DNA of 50,801 bases, taken from positions 1-50,801 of the forward strand of contig NZ_JAVHJU010000048.1 of assembly GCF_031082405.1 (NCBI RefSeq), in the 5' to 3' direction. Positions 24,384-31,725 of this stretch are shown in pieces. Source of the DNA: Amycolatopsis sp. A133 (lineage in GTDB: Bacteria; Actinomycetota; Actinomycetes; Mycobacteriales; Pseudonocardiaceae). The position numbers and the translations under genes were made by a program. The first letter of the stretch is position 1. Every line of letters begins with the position of its first letter. The notes under the pieces were generated by a model, which was given only the letters and a program-made list of their open reading frames with translations, was not told where the DNA came from and made no database searches.

Positions 24384-25484
24384 GTGACCAGTCGCGCGCC
24401 GGAGTTTCCTGAATATATAAGGGAAAACTATCCGGCACAGGGCCGGTTGTTCGGCGACTTCCTGGGTGGACTGTGGTCCACCGCGTGCGAAGCGCTCGAC
24501 GTCCCGCTCGAACAGTCCGTCCGGACCACCCGGATGTTGCGCGCCCTGCTGCCGCCGTGGGCGCACGAGCGGATCGGGGCGGCGCCCGCCCAGCCGTCCT
24601 ATGTGGCGGACGACGGCTTCCCGGCCGAGATGTCGGTCAACTGGTCCGGACCGCAGCCGGAACTGCGCGTGCTGTTCGACAGCCTCGGCCACGACGTGGT
24701 CTGGCCTGGTGACAGCGTTTTCCACGCCCGCCGTCTCGACCACGTCCACGAGACGTTCACCCCGCGGGCGGGCCGCCCGTCGCCGGCGCCGCTGTGGCAC
24801 TCGATCGCCTGGCGGCCACCATCCGGAGTGGTCCACAAGACGTACTTCGGGCTGTACTCGTGGCCGCACGCCCACCGCGAAGCGGCGGTGGCCGAAGCCA
24901 TGGAGCGGCTCGGCATGGCCACGGCCTGGGCCGACACGCGCCGTCGCGTCGAAACTGTCGAAGGCGACCGCGAGATCGAGTTCTTCGCGGTCGACCTGGC
25001 CGACGAAGCACAGGCCCGCGTCAAGATCTACTACCGCAACCACGGCGCCGGCCTCGCCGAGGTCGACCGCGTCGCCTCGGTGGCGCAGCACCACGACTCG
25101 CACCGGGCGCAAGCCGCCTACCGGACGTTGACCGGCGAAGGTGCCGATGCCGGTGAAGCGGCGTTGACCTGCCTGGCGTTCCGGTCCGGTGTGGACCGCG
25201 CCGCCGAGTCGACGACGTACCTGCGGCTGCCCGCCCTCGTCCCGGACGACCAGGAAGCCGTGGAGCGCACGGCCGCGTTGCTGCACGACCAGGGCGTCGA
25301 CCCCGGCCGGTTCCGCACCCTCGCCGCCGCCCTGGCGCCCGGGCCGCTGACCGGCAGCCGGGGCGTCCTGGAACTGGTGAGCTTCCGCGCGGCCGGGCGA
25401 CGCGGCGACGTGACCACGTACTTCCGGTTCCCGGTCTACGACCGGCCCCCGCCGTCCCCGCTTTCGCCTGTTGATCTTGGTTAG
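24384..25484 (+). CDS. DMATS-type aromatic (indole) prenyltransferase
   Basis: A 366-residue protein of the ABBA/DMATS fold. Strand motifs carrying diphosphate-binding Lys/Tyr residues recur: VVHKTYFGLYSWP, ARVKIYYRN, STTYLRLPAL and DVTTYFRFPVY. WHSIAW and EMSVNWSG match bacterial indole prenyltransferases of the CymD/IptA type. It would attach a dimethylallyl (or longer) group to an aromatic acceptor, most likely tryptophan or an indole compound. The family is secure; the acceptor is not. It starts with GTG and no leader, 48 bases before the next gene. Confidence 0.85.
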   Translation: MTSRAPEFPEYIRENYPAQGRLFGDFLGGLWSTACEALDVPLEQSVRTTRMLRALLPPWAHERIGAAPAQPSYVADDGFPAEMSVNWSGPQPELRVLFDSLGHDVVWPGDSVFHARRLDHVHETFTPRAGRPSPAPLWHSIAWRPPSGVVHKTYFGLYSWPHAHREAAVAEAMERLGMATAWADTRRRVETVEGDREIEFFAVDLADEAQARVKIYYRNHGAGLAEVDRVASVAQHHDSHRAQAAYRTLTGEGADAGEAALTCLAFRSGVDRAAESTTYLRLPALVPDDQEAVERTAALLHDQGVDPGRFRTLAAALAPGPLTGSRGVLELVSFRAAGRRGDVTTYFRFPVYDRPPPSPLSPVDLG

Positions 25485-25532
25485 CGGCACCGGAAAGATG
25501 TTCTCGCGCAGCACCACCGTAAGGAGCAGATC

Positions 25533-26162
25533 GTGACCGAGCAGGACGTCGAGCGCGTCGCCCGCCACAACGAGCAGCGGCAACGGGAGTACGAGGCGTC
25601 GGACCTGATCCGGCTGCTGGTCGACGAGAACACCACGGCCGAGACGAAGAAGGCGGTGCTCACCTACCTGCAGCCGTGGTCGAACGCCTTCCAGCGGATG
25701 ATCAGCGCCCGGGTGACGTTCGAGAGCGACCCGGAGCTGCGGGCGCTGGCGTGCGAGCACCAGGAGGAAGAGGTCGGCCACGACAAGATCCTGGCCCGCA
25801 GCCGCGCGGACGACCGCGAGCTGGTCTGGGACCCGGTGATCGAGATGGGGGCGTCCTGGTTCGTCGACCAGTTCGCGATCCTGCCCGGCGTGCAGCGGGC
25901 CGTCCTGGCGCACCTCGCGCTCGAAGCCGGCAGCCTGGTGTTCAGCCAGGCGGGCACGCGCGCGTTCCCCGACGACGAATACTTCGAGCTGCACGACGAA
26001 GCCGACGTCGAGCACCTCGAGATGGGCTACGAAGTGCTGCGGCGGCGCAGTGACTGGACGCCGGACGCGGTGATCGCGGTGCTGGACCGCGCGTGGCAGG
26101 TGATCGGCGTGGTTTCCGACCGCATCGCCGAGTGCGCCCGCCGCGATACGGTGGCCGCATGA
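25533..26162 (+). CDS. Heme-oxygenase-like putative diiron enzyme
   Basis: A 209-residue all-helical protein with a good AAGGAG site and GTG start. Probable metal ligands fall in the order expected for heme-oxygenase-like diiron oxidases: His83 in EHQEEEVGHD, Glu131 in LALEAGS, then His154-x3-Asp158-x2-His161 in HDEADVEH. The last triad has the exact spacing known for CADD-type enzymes. The first ligand (Glu75 or His76) is ambiguous. Such enzymes do oxidative C-C or N-oxidation chemistry in natural-product pathways. It could instead be a TenA-like protein. Confidence 0.6.
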   Translation: MTEQDVERVARHNEQRQREYEASDLIRLLVDENTTAETKKAVLTYLQPWSNAFQRMISARVTFESDPELRALACEHQEEEVGHDKILARSRADDRELVWDPVIEMGASWFVDQFAILPGVQRAVLAHLALEAGSLVFSQAGTRAFPDDEYFELHDEADVEHLEMGYEVLRRRSDWTPDAVIAVLDRAWQVIGVVSDRIAECARRDTVAA

Positions 26163-26977
26163 CGACGACCACCGAACCGGCCGACGCGGCCCGCGAGATC
26201 GCCGCCGAGGCCGCCCGCGCCTACCGGGAAGCCTTGGGAGAGCGCCTGATCGGCGCGTACTTGCTGGGGAGCTTGGCCTACGGCGGTTACTCCGCGGCCG
26301 CGAGCGACATCGACCTGGCCCTCGTCCTCACCGACGTCGGCGACCGCTCGGTGGTCGAAAGCACGACGGCGGCGCTGCAGGAGCGAAGCCCGTTGCACCG
26401 CAAGCTGTCCGTGTTCTGGGCATCGTTGCCGGCCCTGCGCGAGGGCCGCGACGACGGCCGCTTCCCGGCGTTGGACCGCTTGCAGCTGGCCGACGACGGC
26501 CGCGTCCTGCTCGGCGACGACGTCCGCGCGGAGATCGCCCGCCCGGAGGCCTCGGAACTGCTGCTGGAGAGCGCCCGCTTCGCGATCGCGGTCCTGGCGA
26601 CCGACGAGGTGACGGCCGAGTTCCGGTCGCCCCAGCGGCTGCTGGTGGACAAGGTGTGGTTCACGAAGGCCGTGCTGTTCCCGGTCCGCTTCCGGTATTC
26701 GGGAACGACGCCGACGGGCCGCGCGGCCAACAACGACGAAGCGATCGAGTGGTACCTGAGCCAGGCGGACGCCCCGGCGGCATCGCTGGTCCGCCTGGCC
26801 CGCGAAGTCCGCGCCGGCCATCCTCTGGAGGCGGCGGAGGTGGAGCCGGAGCTGGCGGCGGGGCTGGTTCCGTTGTACCGCCACTACATCGAGGCGGAGG
26901 TCCGCCGCTTGCAGGACTCCGGCGCGCCCGCGGAGCTGGTGGACGCCTTCGCCGACTGGGACAAGCGGCTGCAGTAA
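26159..26977 (+). CDS. Nucleotidyltransferase-domain protein
   Basis: 272 residues. The polymerase-beta-like motif GSLAYGGYSAAASDIDLALV (near 39-58) has the GS and DxD residues for magnesium-nucleotide binding. The C-terminal half is helical, resembling aminoglycoside adenylyltransferase-like proteins (aadA/ANT type). It could adenylylate a small molecule or protein. ATG 26159 overlaps the upstream stop (ATGA), so it is coupled to the diiron-like enzyme. A role in resistance to, or modification of, the pathway product is possible. Confidence 0.8.
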   Translation: MTTTTEPADAAREIAAEAARAYREALGERLIGAYLLGSLAYGGYSAAASDIDLALVLTDVGDRSVVESTTAALQERSPLHRKLSVFWASLPALREGRDDGRFPALDRLQLADDGRVLLGDDVRAEIARPEASELLLESARFAIAVLATDEVTAEFRSPQRLLVDKVWFTKAVLFPVRFRYSGTTPTGRAANNDEAIEWYLSQADAPAASLVRLAREVRAGHPLEAAEVEPELAAGLVPLYRHYIEAEVRRLQDSGAPAELVDAFADWDKRLQ

Positions 26978-26988
26978 GGTTGTTCGGG

Positions 26989-27020
26989 CGGTGGTGTGCG
27001 GGGAAGCACACCACCGTTTT
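26989..27020. terminator. Strong intrinsic terminator
   Basis: CGGTGGTGTGC and GCACACCACCG form a perfect 11-bp stem with a 6-base loop, followed by TTTT. It ends the prenyltransferase unit and abuts the convergent sigJ stop, so it may serve both strands. Confidence 0.85.
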
Positions 27021-27904
27021 CACCCCAGGGTCAACGGCGTCTCCGCTGCCACCCGGGTCAGCTTCTCCGGGTTCCGCACGTAATAGAGCCCGCTGATCCG
27101 GCCCCCCTCGACGCGGACCGCCATGATGCCGTCGAACGCGCCGTCCACCTGCAGGGCGAGCGCCGGGTTTCCGTTCACCGTCACCGAAGCGATGGTCAGC
27201 TCCACCGCCGCCTTGCCGAGGCCGCCGGTGATGAACCGGCCCACCTTTTCCGCGCCCGTGACCGGGCGCAGTGCCGCCTGCTTGACGCCGCCGCCGTCGC
27301 TCATCAGGACCACGTCCGGTGCCAGCAAATCCAGCATTCCCTGCAGGTCCTGGCCCTCGAGCGCGCGGCGGAACGACTCCAGTACCGCCCGGGTCTCCCG
27401 CGCGGAAACCACCTCACGCGGGCGGCGCGCGTCGACGTGCCGGCGGGCGCGATGCGCGATCTGGCGGACCGCGGCCGGGCTTTTTCCGACTGCCTCCGCG
27501 ATTTCGTCGTAACTGACGTCGAACACTTCGCGCAGGACAAAAACCGCGCGTTCGGTCGGCGCGAGCGTTTCGAGGACGAGCATGAGCGCCATCGAAACGC
27601 TTTCGGCGAGCTCGACGTTCTCGGCCACGTCCGGGGTCGTCAACAGCGGCTCGGGCAGCCACGGCCCGACGTAGGCCTCCTTGCGGCGCTTCATCGTGCG
27701 CAGCCGGTTCAGCGCGAGCCGGGTCGTGATGCGGACCAGGTACGCACGCTCGTCACGCACCGTGGCCGCTTCGACCTCGACCCAGCGCAGCCACGTCTCC
27801 TGGAGGACGTCCTCCGCGTCGGCCGCCGAACCGAGCATCTCGTAGGCGACGGTGAAGAGCAGGTTCCGGTGGGCGACGAAGGTCGCGGTCGCCGGGTCAC
27901 TCAT
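27020..27904 (-). CDS. sigJ: ECF sigma factor of the SigJ/ECF41 type
   Basis: 294 residues. Sigma region 2 (LLFTVAYEMLGSAADAEDVLQETWLRW) and region 4 (FDVSYDEIAEAVGKSPAAVRQIAHRARRHV) are followed by a SnoaL-like C-terminal domain from about residue 180. That extension, which controls activity in place of an anti-sigma factor, defines ECF41. The adjacent DoxX gene fits the ECF41 habit of sitting beside redox or membrane partners. It is 14 bases downstream of DoxX. Confidence 0.92.
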   Translation of the reverse strand: MSDPATATFVAHRNLLFTVAYEMLGSAADAEDVLQETWLRWVEVEAATVRDERAYLVRITTRLALNRLRTMKRRKEAYVGPWLPEPLLTTPDVAENVELAESVSMALMLVLETLAPTERAVFVLREVFDVSYDEIAEAVGKSPAAVRQIAHRARRHVDARRPREVVSARETRAVLESFRRALEGQDLQGMLDLLAPDVVLMSDGGGVKQAALRPVTGAEKVGRFITGGLGKAAVELTIASVTVNGNPALALQVDGAFDGIMAVRVEGGRISGLYYVRNPEKLTRVAAETPLTLG

Positions 27905-27918
27905 GGCCTCTCCTCGCT

Positions 27919-28296
27919 TTACGCCGTGAAGGAACCGAAACGGCCCCAGGCGACGAACGCCGCCAGGGCCAGGTACACCAGGTTCAGCGCGACGAACCCG
28001 GCACTGCCGTGGCGGACGTGGGTGATCATCGCACCCACCATCAGCAGCACCCAGCACACCGCGGTCACCGGCACGAGCACCGGCGCGATCCCGGTGACAG
28101 CGGGCAGGACCAGGCCGGCCGCGGCGAGCAGCTCGAGCACACCGAGGCTCTTGACGAAGCCGGCACCGGCGCCGGCGGTCCACTCCCCACCCGGCGCAGC
28201 CGCCAGTTTCTCCTTGCGCACGAACGCCTTGCTCACTCCCCCGGTCAAGGCCACCGCGGCGAGCAGACCGGCGGTGATCCACAGGGCCAGGTCCAT
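27919..28296 (-). CDS. DoxX-family membrane protein
   Basis: 125 residues with four hydrophobic helices (about 3-20, 48-68, 72-92, 100-118) and the DoxX-like FVKSLGVLELLAAAGLV. ATG 28296 follows AAAGGAG. DoxX proteins act in membrane redox or thiol homeostasis. It is cotranscribed with sigJ and is a probable part of that regulon. Confidence 0.88.
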   Translation of the reverse strand: MDLALWITAGLLAAVALTGGVSKAFVRKEKLAAAPGGEWTAGAGAGFVKSLGVLELLAAAGLVLPAVTGIAPVLVPVTAVCWVLLMVGAMITHVRHGSAGFVALNLVYLALAAFVAWGRFGSFTA

Positions 28297-28358
28297 GAGG
28301 TTCTCCTTTCGAACGATGTCGGCCTCAAGACACCGCCCGGCGGAAAGTTGTGACAGCG

Positions 28359-28387
28359 TTGATTCTGTACCTACTAGTATGTACAGT
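28359..28387 (+). promoter_or_regulatory. Promoter and TetR operator
   Basis: TTGATT (28359-28364) and TACAGT (28382-28387) are exactly 17 bases apart. Between and over them lies TGTACCTACTAGTATGTACA (28366-28385), a 20-bp palindrome with one mismatched pair. The TetR start at 28396 has no ribosome binding site, suggesting a leaderless, autorepressed message. Confidence 0.75.
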
Positions 28388-28395
28388 CTGGGCTC

Positions 28396-28953
28396 ATGGG
28401 AACCCGGGACCAGCTCGTCGACAGCGCCCGTGAGCTGCTGTGGGAGCGGGGCTACGTCGGCACCAGCCCCAGGGCCATCCAGCAGCGGGCGGGCGCCGGG
28501 CAAGGCAGCATGTACCACCACTTCGCCGGCAAGAAGGAACTCGCGCTGGCCGCCGTGCGCCGCACCGCCGAGGAGCTGCTGGCCGCCGCCGACGGGCAGC
28601 TGTGCGGGCCCGGCACCGCCGTCGACCGCATCACCGCCTACCTGCGACGCGAACGCGAAGTGCTCAAGGGCTGCCCCATCGGCCGGCTCACCCAGGACCC
28701 CGAAATCGTGGCCGACCCGGTGCTGCGCGCCCCGGTCGACGAGACGCTCACCCGCCTGCGCGCGCGGCTGGCCGAGGTCCTCGGCGAAGGCCGCGCCGCG
28801 GGCGAACTGCCCGCCGGGCTCGACACCACCGCGCTGGCCGCCACGATCGTCGCCGTCCTGCAGGGCGGTTACGTGCTGGCCCGCGCCGCGAACTCCCCCG
28901 AGCCGTTCGACCAGGCCGTTTCCGGCTTGCTCGCCCTGCTCACCGCCCGCTGA
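28396..28953 (+). CDS. TetR-family regulator
   Basis: 185 residues with an N-terminal HTH (SPRAIQQRAGAGQGSMYHHFAGKKEL) and a TetR_C-type ligand domain that includes CPIGRLTQDPE, typical of the YxaF/LmrA-like group. It is divergent from DoxX-sigJ across the palindromic operator, and is followed 18 bases later by a cupin gene. It probably represses both directions. Confidence 0.92.
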   Translation: MGTRDQLVDSARELLWERGYVGTSPRAIQQRAGAGQGSMYHHFAGKKELALAAVRRTAEELLAAADGQLCGPGTAVDRITAYLRREREVLKGCPIGRLTQDPEIVADPVLRAPVDETLTRLRARLAEVLGEGRAAGELPAGLDTTALAATIVAVLQGGYVLARAANSPEPFDQAVSGLLALLTAR

Positions 28954-28971
28954 ACCCCGAGGAGAGCCGAA

Positions 28972-29700
28972 GTGCAGGTCCGCCACGTCCCGTCCACCAG
29001 CACCCCCGCCCCGGCCGAGGCCGTCACCGGCAGCGCGTGGCTCACCTCGCTCGCCGAGCCCGAAGGCCCGTCCCGGACGCGGGTCGACCGCGTGCACTTC
29101 GCCCCCGGCGCCCGCACGCGCTGGCACCGGCACCCGCTGGGCCAGGTCCTCATCGTCACCGAAGGCACCGGCTACGTCCAGCGCCGGGGCGGCCCGGCCC
29201 AGCTGATCAGGCCGGGCGACACGGTCCGCGTCGCCGCCGGCGAGTGGCACTGGCACGGCGCCACCGACACCACACCGCTGACCCACCTGGCGATCGAGGA
29301 GCTCCCCGCCGACGGCACCCCGACCGAGCTCGGCGACGCCGTGGGCGAGGGTGAACCCGCCGCCGTCCCGGCCGTGACCCGCACGCTGGTGCTGGACCAG
29401 CACCTGCCGGCGCCGCGCGTGATCGACCACGTCGAGGTCCGCCGCATCACCATCGCCCCCGGCGAACACCCCGGCCTGCACGTCCACAACGGACCGGTGT
29501 TCGGCAGCATCGAAACGGGCTCGGCCGTTTACCAGGTCGAAGGCGAACCCGAATCGGTGCTCACCCCCGGCGACGTCTTCTACGAGCCCGAATCGACCCG
29601 GATCGCCCGGTTCGACGCCCTCGGCGAAGGCGTCACGTTCCTCGCTTACTTCCCGGCCGGCCCCGGCGAAACCCCCGCTCTGACGCTGCTGGACAGCTGA
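28972..29700 (+). CDS. Bicupin protein
   Basis: 242 residues with two cupin barrels. The first has the metal motif RWHRHPLGQVLIVTEGTG and WHWHGA; the second has a weaker GLHVHNGPVFGSIETGSA. The two-domain layout resembles YhhW/quercetinase-like or bicupin oxidoreductases, but no substrate can be named. GTG 28972 follows GAGGAGAG. It probably shares a transcript with the TetR gene. Confidence 0.85.
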   Translation: MQVRHVPSTSTPAPAEAVTGSAWLTSLAEPEGPSRTRVDRVHFAPGARTRWHRHPLGQVLIVTEGTGYVQRRGGPAQLIRPGDTVRVAAGEWHWHGATDTTPLTHLAIEELPADGTPTELGDAVGEGEPAAVPAVTRTLVLDQHLPAPRVIDHVEVRRITIAPGEHPGLHVHNGPVFGSIETGSAVYQVEGEPESVLTPGDVFYEPESTRIARFDALGEGVTFLAYFPAGPGETPALTLLDS

Positions 29701-29819
29701 CTCCGCACTCCACGCCGCACCCGGGGTACACGGCCGCGGGTTCAATTCGGTTCACCACATTTCCGAACTCTTTCCTCACCGGACGAAGTCCTGGACAACG
29801 CGAGATTCACGGGGCAGAT

Positions 29820-29833
29820 TGTTATCGCTAACA
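29820..29833. promoter_or_regulatory. LacI-family operator
   Basis: TGTTATCGCTAACA has perfect 5-bp arms around a CG-centred core and differs by one base from the TGTTAGCGCTAACA type used by LacI-family regulators of plant-polymer genes in actinobacteria. It is 65 bases upstream of the DUF1996 gene, suiting repression of the DUF1996-GH43 unit. Confidence 0.6.
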
Positions 29834-29897
29834 GCGACCGCTCCACTGGTGTCGGGCCAGTGGAATCTCTTCCCCTTGAACCCCTCGGAGTGACTTC

Positions 29898-31658
29898 ATG
29901 CCCGGAAACACCGGAAAGCACCGCATCTCCCGGCGAACCAAGATCGCGACCGGTGCCCTCGCCCTCGCCGTGGCCGCCGGCGGCATCGCGGTGGCGACCA
30001 CGTTCGGCGACCCCGGACAGGCCAGCGCCGACGAGGCCGACCCGGCCCTCTACATCGACATCCTCAAGGTCCCGCCGTCCAACGCCGACCCCGCGAACGC
30101 CCGCGGCGCGTCCACCGGCACCTTCACCGTGGACTGCGGCCGCAACGAGAACCAGCACTTCAACCCCGACAACTTCGTCGCCCAGCCCGGGATCCGCAAC
30201 GGCGCCCAGCACCTGCACGACTACGTCGGCAACCTCTCGTCCAACGCGGACTCGAACAACAAGAGCCTCGAAGCCGCCGGGACCACGTGCAAGAACGGGG
30301 ACAAATCGGCCTACTTCTGGCCGGTGGTGCGCATCGACACCGCCGACGAAGAGCAGAACGAGCCGGCGAAGCCCGCCGACGGCGATCGCGACCAGGCGGC
30401 CCAGGACGCCGCCTCCCCGCTGATCACCTGCCCGGACGTCGCGAGCAAGCTGCCCGACGTCCCCGACTCGGCGATGGCCGAGGTGAACCGCAACCTGGAC
30501 CTGCTCGACACGCAGCTCGACGAGGCCAACCGGCGGCTGGTCAGCACCCGGGGCCAGGGCGGGCCGAACTTCGTCCGGAACGCCATCCTCGGCCCGCTCG
30601 AGGACAAACGCGTCGCCACCATCGACCGCATGGCCATCGCCATCGGCCGCACCGCCGCCAAACCCCAGGGCCTCGACGCCCTCGCCCCCTGCGCGCTGCG
30701 GGAGCAGGCCGGCAGCGGCGGCAACCCGGCGAGCAACGGCGGCGGCGCCCCGGCCGGCGCGGTGCAGCAGATCACCTGCCCGGACGTCGCGAGCAAGCTC
30801 CCTGCCGTGCCGGCCTCGGCCAAGGCCGAAGTGGACCGCAACCTGCAGCTGCTGAACACGCAGCTCCAGGAAGCAAACCAGCGGCTCGTCGCCACCCGGG
30901 GCCAAGGCGGGCCGAACTTCGTCCAGAACGCCATCCTCGGCCCGCTCAAGGACAAACGCGTCGCCACCATCGACCGCATGGCCATCGCCATCGGCCGCAC
31001 CGCCGCCAAGCCACAGGGCCTCGACGCCCTCGCCCCGTGCGTTCTGGGCCAGGCGGGCGGCAACAACGGTGGTGCGACGGCCCCGCCGCTGCCCGGTCCG
31101 GACGCCAACAACGAGCTGCCCGACAACGACGGTGCGATCCAGCGCCCGGCGAAGGTCGGCATCACCTTCCGCGGCAGCCCGGCGGGCAAGGTCACCGCGA
31201 TGCCGAAGTTCCTGCGCGCCCTGACCGGTGACGCCAAGCCGTCGATCAACGGCACGAAGAACACCCGGGCGGCGTGGACCTGCACCGGCTTCGAAAACCG
31301 GCTGACCGACAAGTACCCGATCTGTCCCGAAGGGAGCAAGGTCGAACGGATCCACACCTTCCCGAGCTGCTGGGACGGCAAGAACACCGACAGCGCGAAC
31401 CACCGCACGCACATCGTCTTCCCGGACGCCGCCGGGCGCTGCGCCGCCGGGTTCAAGGCGGTGCCGCAGCTGCGGATCACGCTCGTCTACGACATCCCGC
31501 ACGACATCCAGGTCAAGAAGCAGTACAAAGTGGACTCGTTCCCGTCCGAAGAGCACAACCCGCTGTCCGACCACGACGACTTCGCCAACGTGATGTCCCA
31601 GAGCATCATGAACCAGGTCGTGAACTGCATCAACCGCAACAAGACCTGCAACGCCTGA
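29898..31658 (+). CDS. Secreted DUF1996 protein with internal tandem duplication
   Basis: 586 residues with an N-terminal signal (about 1-44). The DUF1996 domain is split: its first part (FTVDCGRNENQHFNPDNFV to SAYFWPVVRID, about 50-150) and its second part (about 405-586, with FPSCWDGKNTDSANHRTHIVFPD) are separated by two copies of a 90-residue unit at 176-265 and 292-381. Each unit begins with ITCPDV and ends with LAPC, suggesting a bridging disulfide. DUF1996 proteins are secreted and associated with polysaccharide degradation. GH43 follows. Confidence 0.85.
   Translation: MPGNTGKHRISRRTKIATGALALAVAAGGIAVATTFGDPGQASADEADPALYIDILKVPPSNADPANARGASTGTFTVDCGRNENQHFNPDNFVAQPGIRNGAQHLHDYVGNLSSNADSNNKSLEAAGTTCKNGDKSAYFWPVVRIDTADEEQNEPAKPADGDRDQAAQDAASPLITCPDVASKLPDVPDSAMAEVNRNLDLLDTQLDEANRRLVSTRGQGGPNFVRNAILGPLEDKRVATIDRMAIAIGRTAAKPQGLDALAPCALREQAGSGGNPASNGGGAPAGAVQQITCPDVASKLPAVPASAKAEVDRNLQLLNTQLQEANQRLVATRGQGGPNFVQNAILGPLKDKRVATIDRMAIAIGRTAAKPQGLDALAPCVLGQAGGNNGGATAPPLPGPDANNELPDNDGAIQRPAKVGITFRGSPAGKVTAMPKFLRALTGDAKPSINGTKNTRAAWTCTGFENRLTDKYPICPEGSKVERIHTFPSCWDGKNTDSANHRTHIVFPDAAGRCAAGFKAVPQLRITLVYDIPHDIQVKKQYKVDSFPSEEHNPLSDHDDFANVMSQSIMNQVVNCINRNKTCNA
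30423..31040 (+). repeat. Coding tandem duplication within the DUF1996 gene
   Basis: 30423-30692 and 30771-31040 are two 270-base copies offset by 348 bases. The last third is almost identical at the DNA level (about 30598-30690 versus 30946-31038), whereas the first third has diverged more, suggesting recent duplication or gene conversion. Confidence 0.85.
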
Positions 31659-31672
31659 CCCGGTGCGCCGGT

Positions 31673-31712
31673 CCGGGTGCCCGCCGCCGCCATCCCCGCG
31701 GCGGGCACCCGG
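31673..31712 (+). promoter_or_regulatory. Intercistronic 15-bp perfect hairpin
   Basis: 31673-31687 pairs exactly with 31698-31712 around a 10-base loop. The right arm touches the GGAAGGAG ribosome binding site of GH43. It could be an mRNA-stabilising or attenuating element rather than a full terminator. Confidence 0.6.
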
Positions 31713-31725
31713 GAAGGAGACAGCG

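Noticed and set aside
24348..26015. Leftward 555-codon frame over the prenyltransferase and diiron-like genes
   Set aside because: Shadow frame with no recognisable domain.
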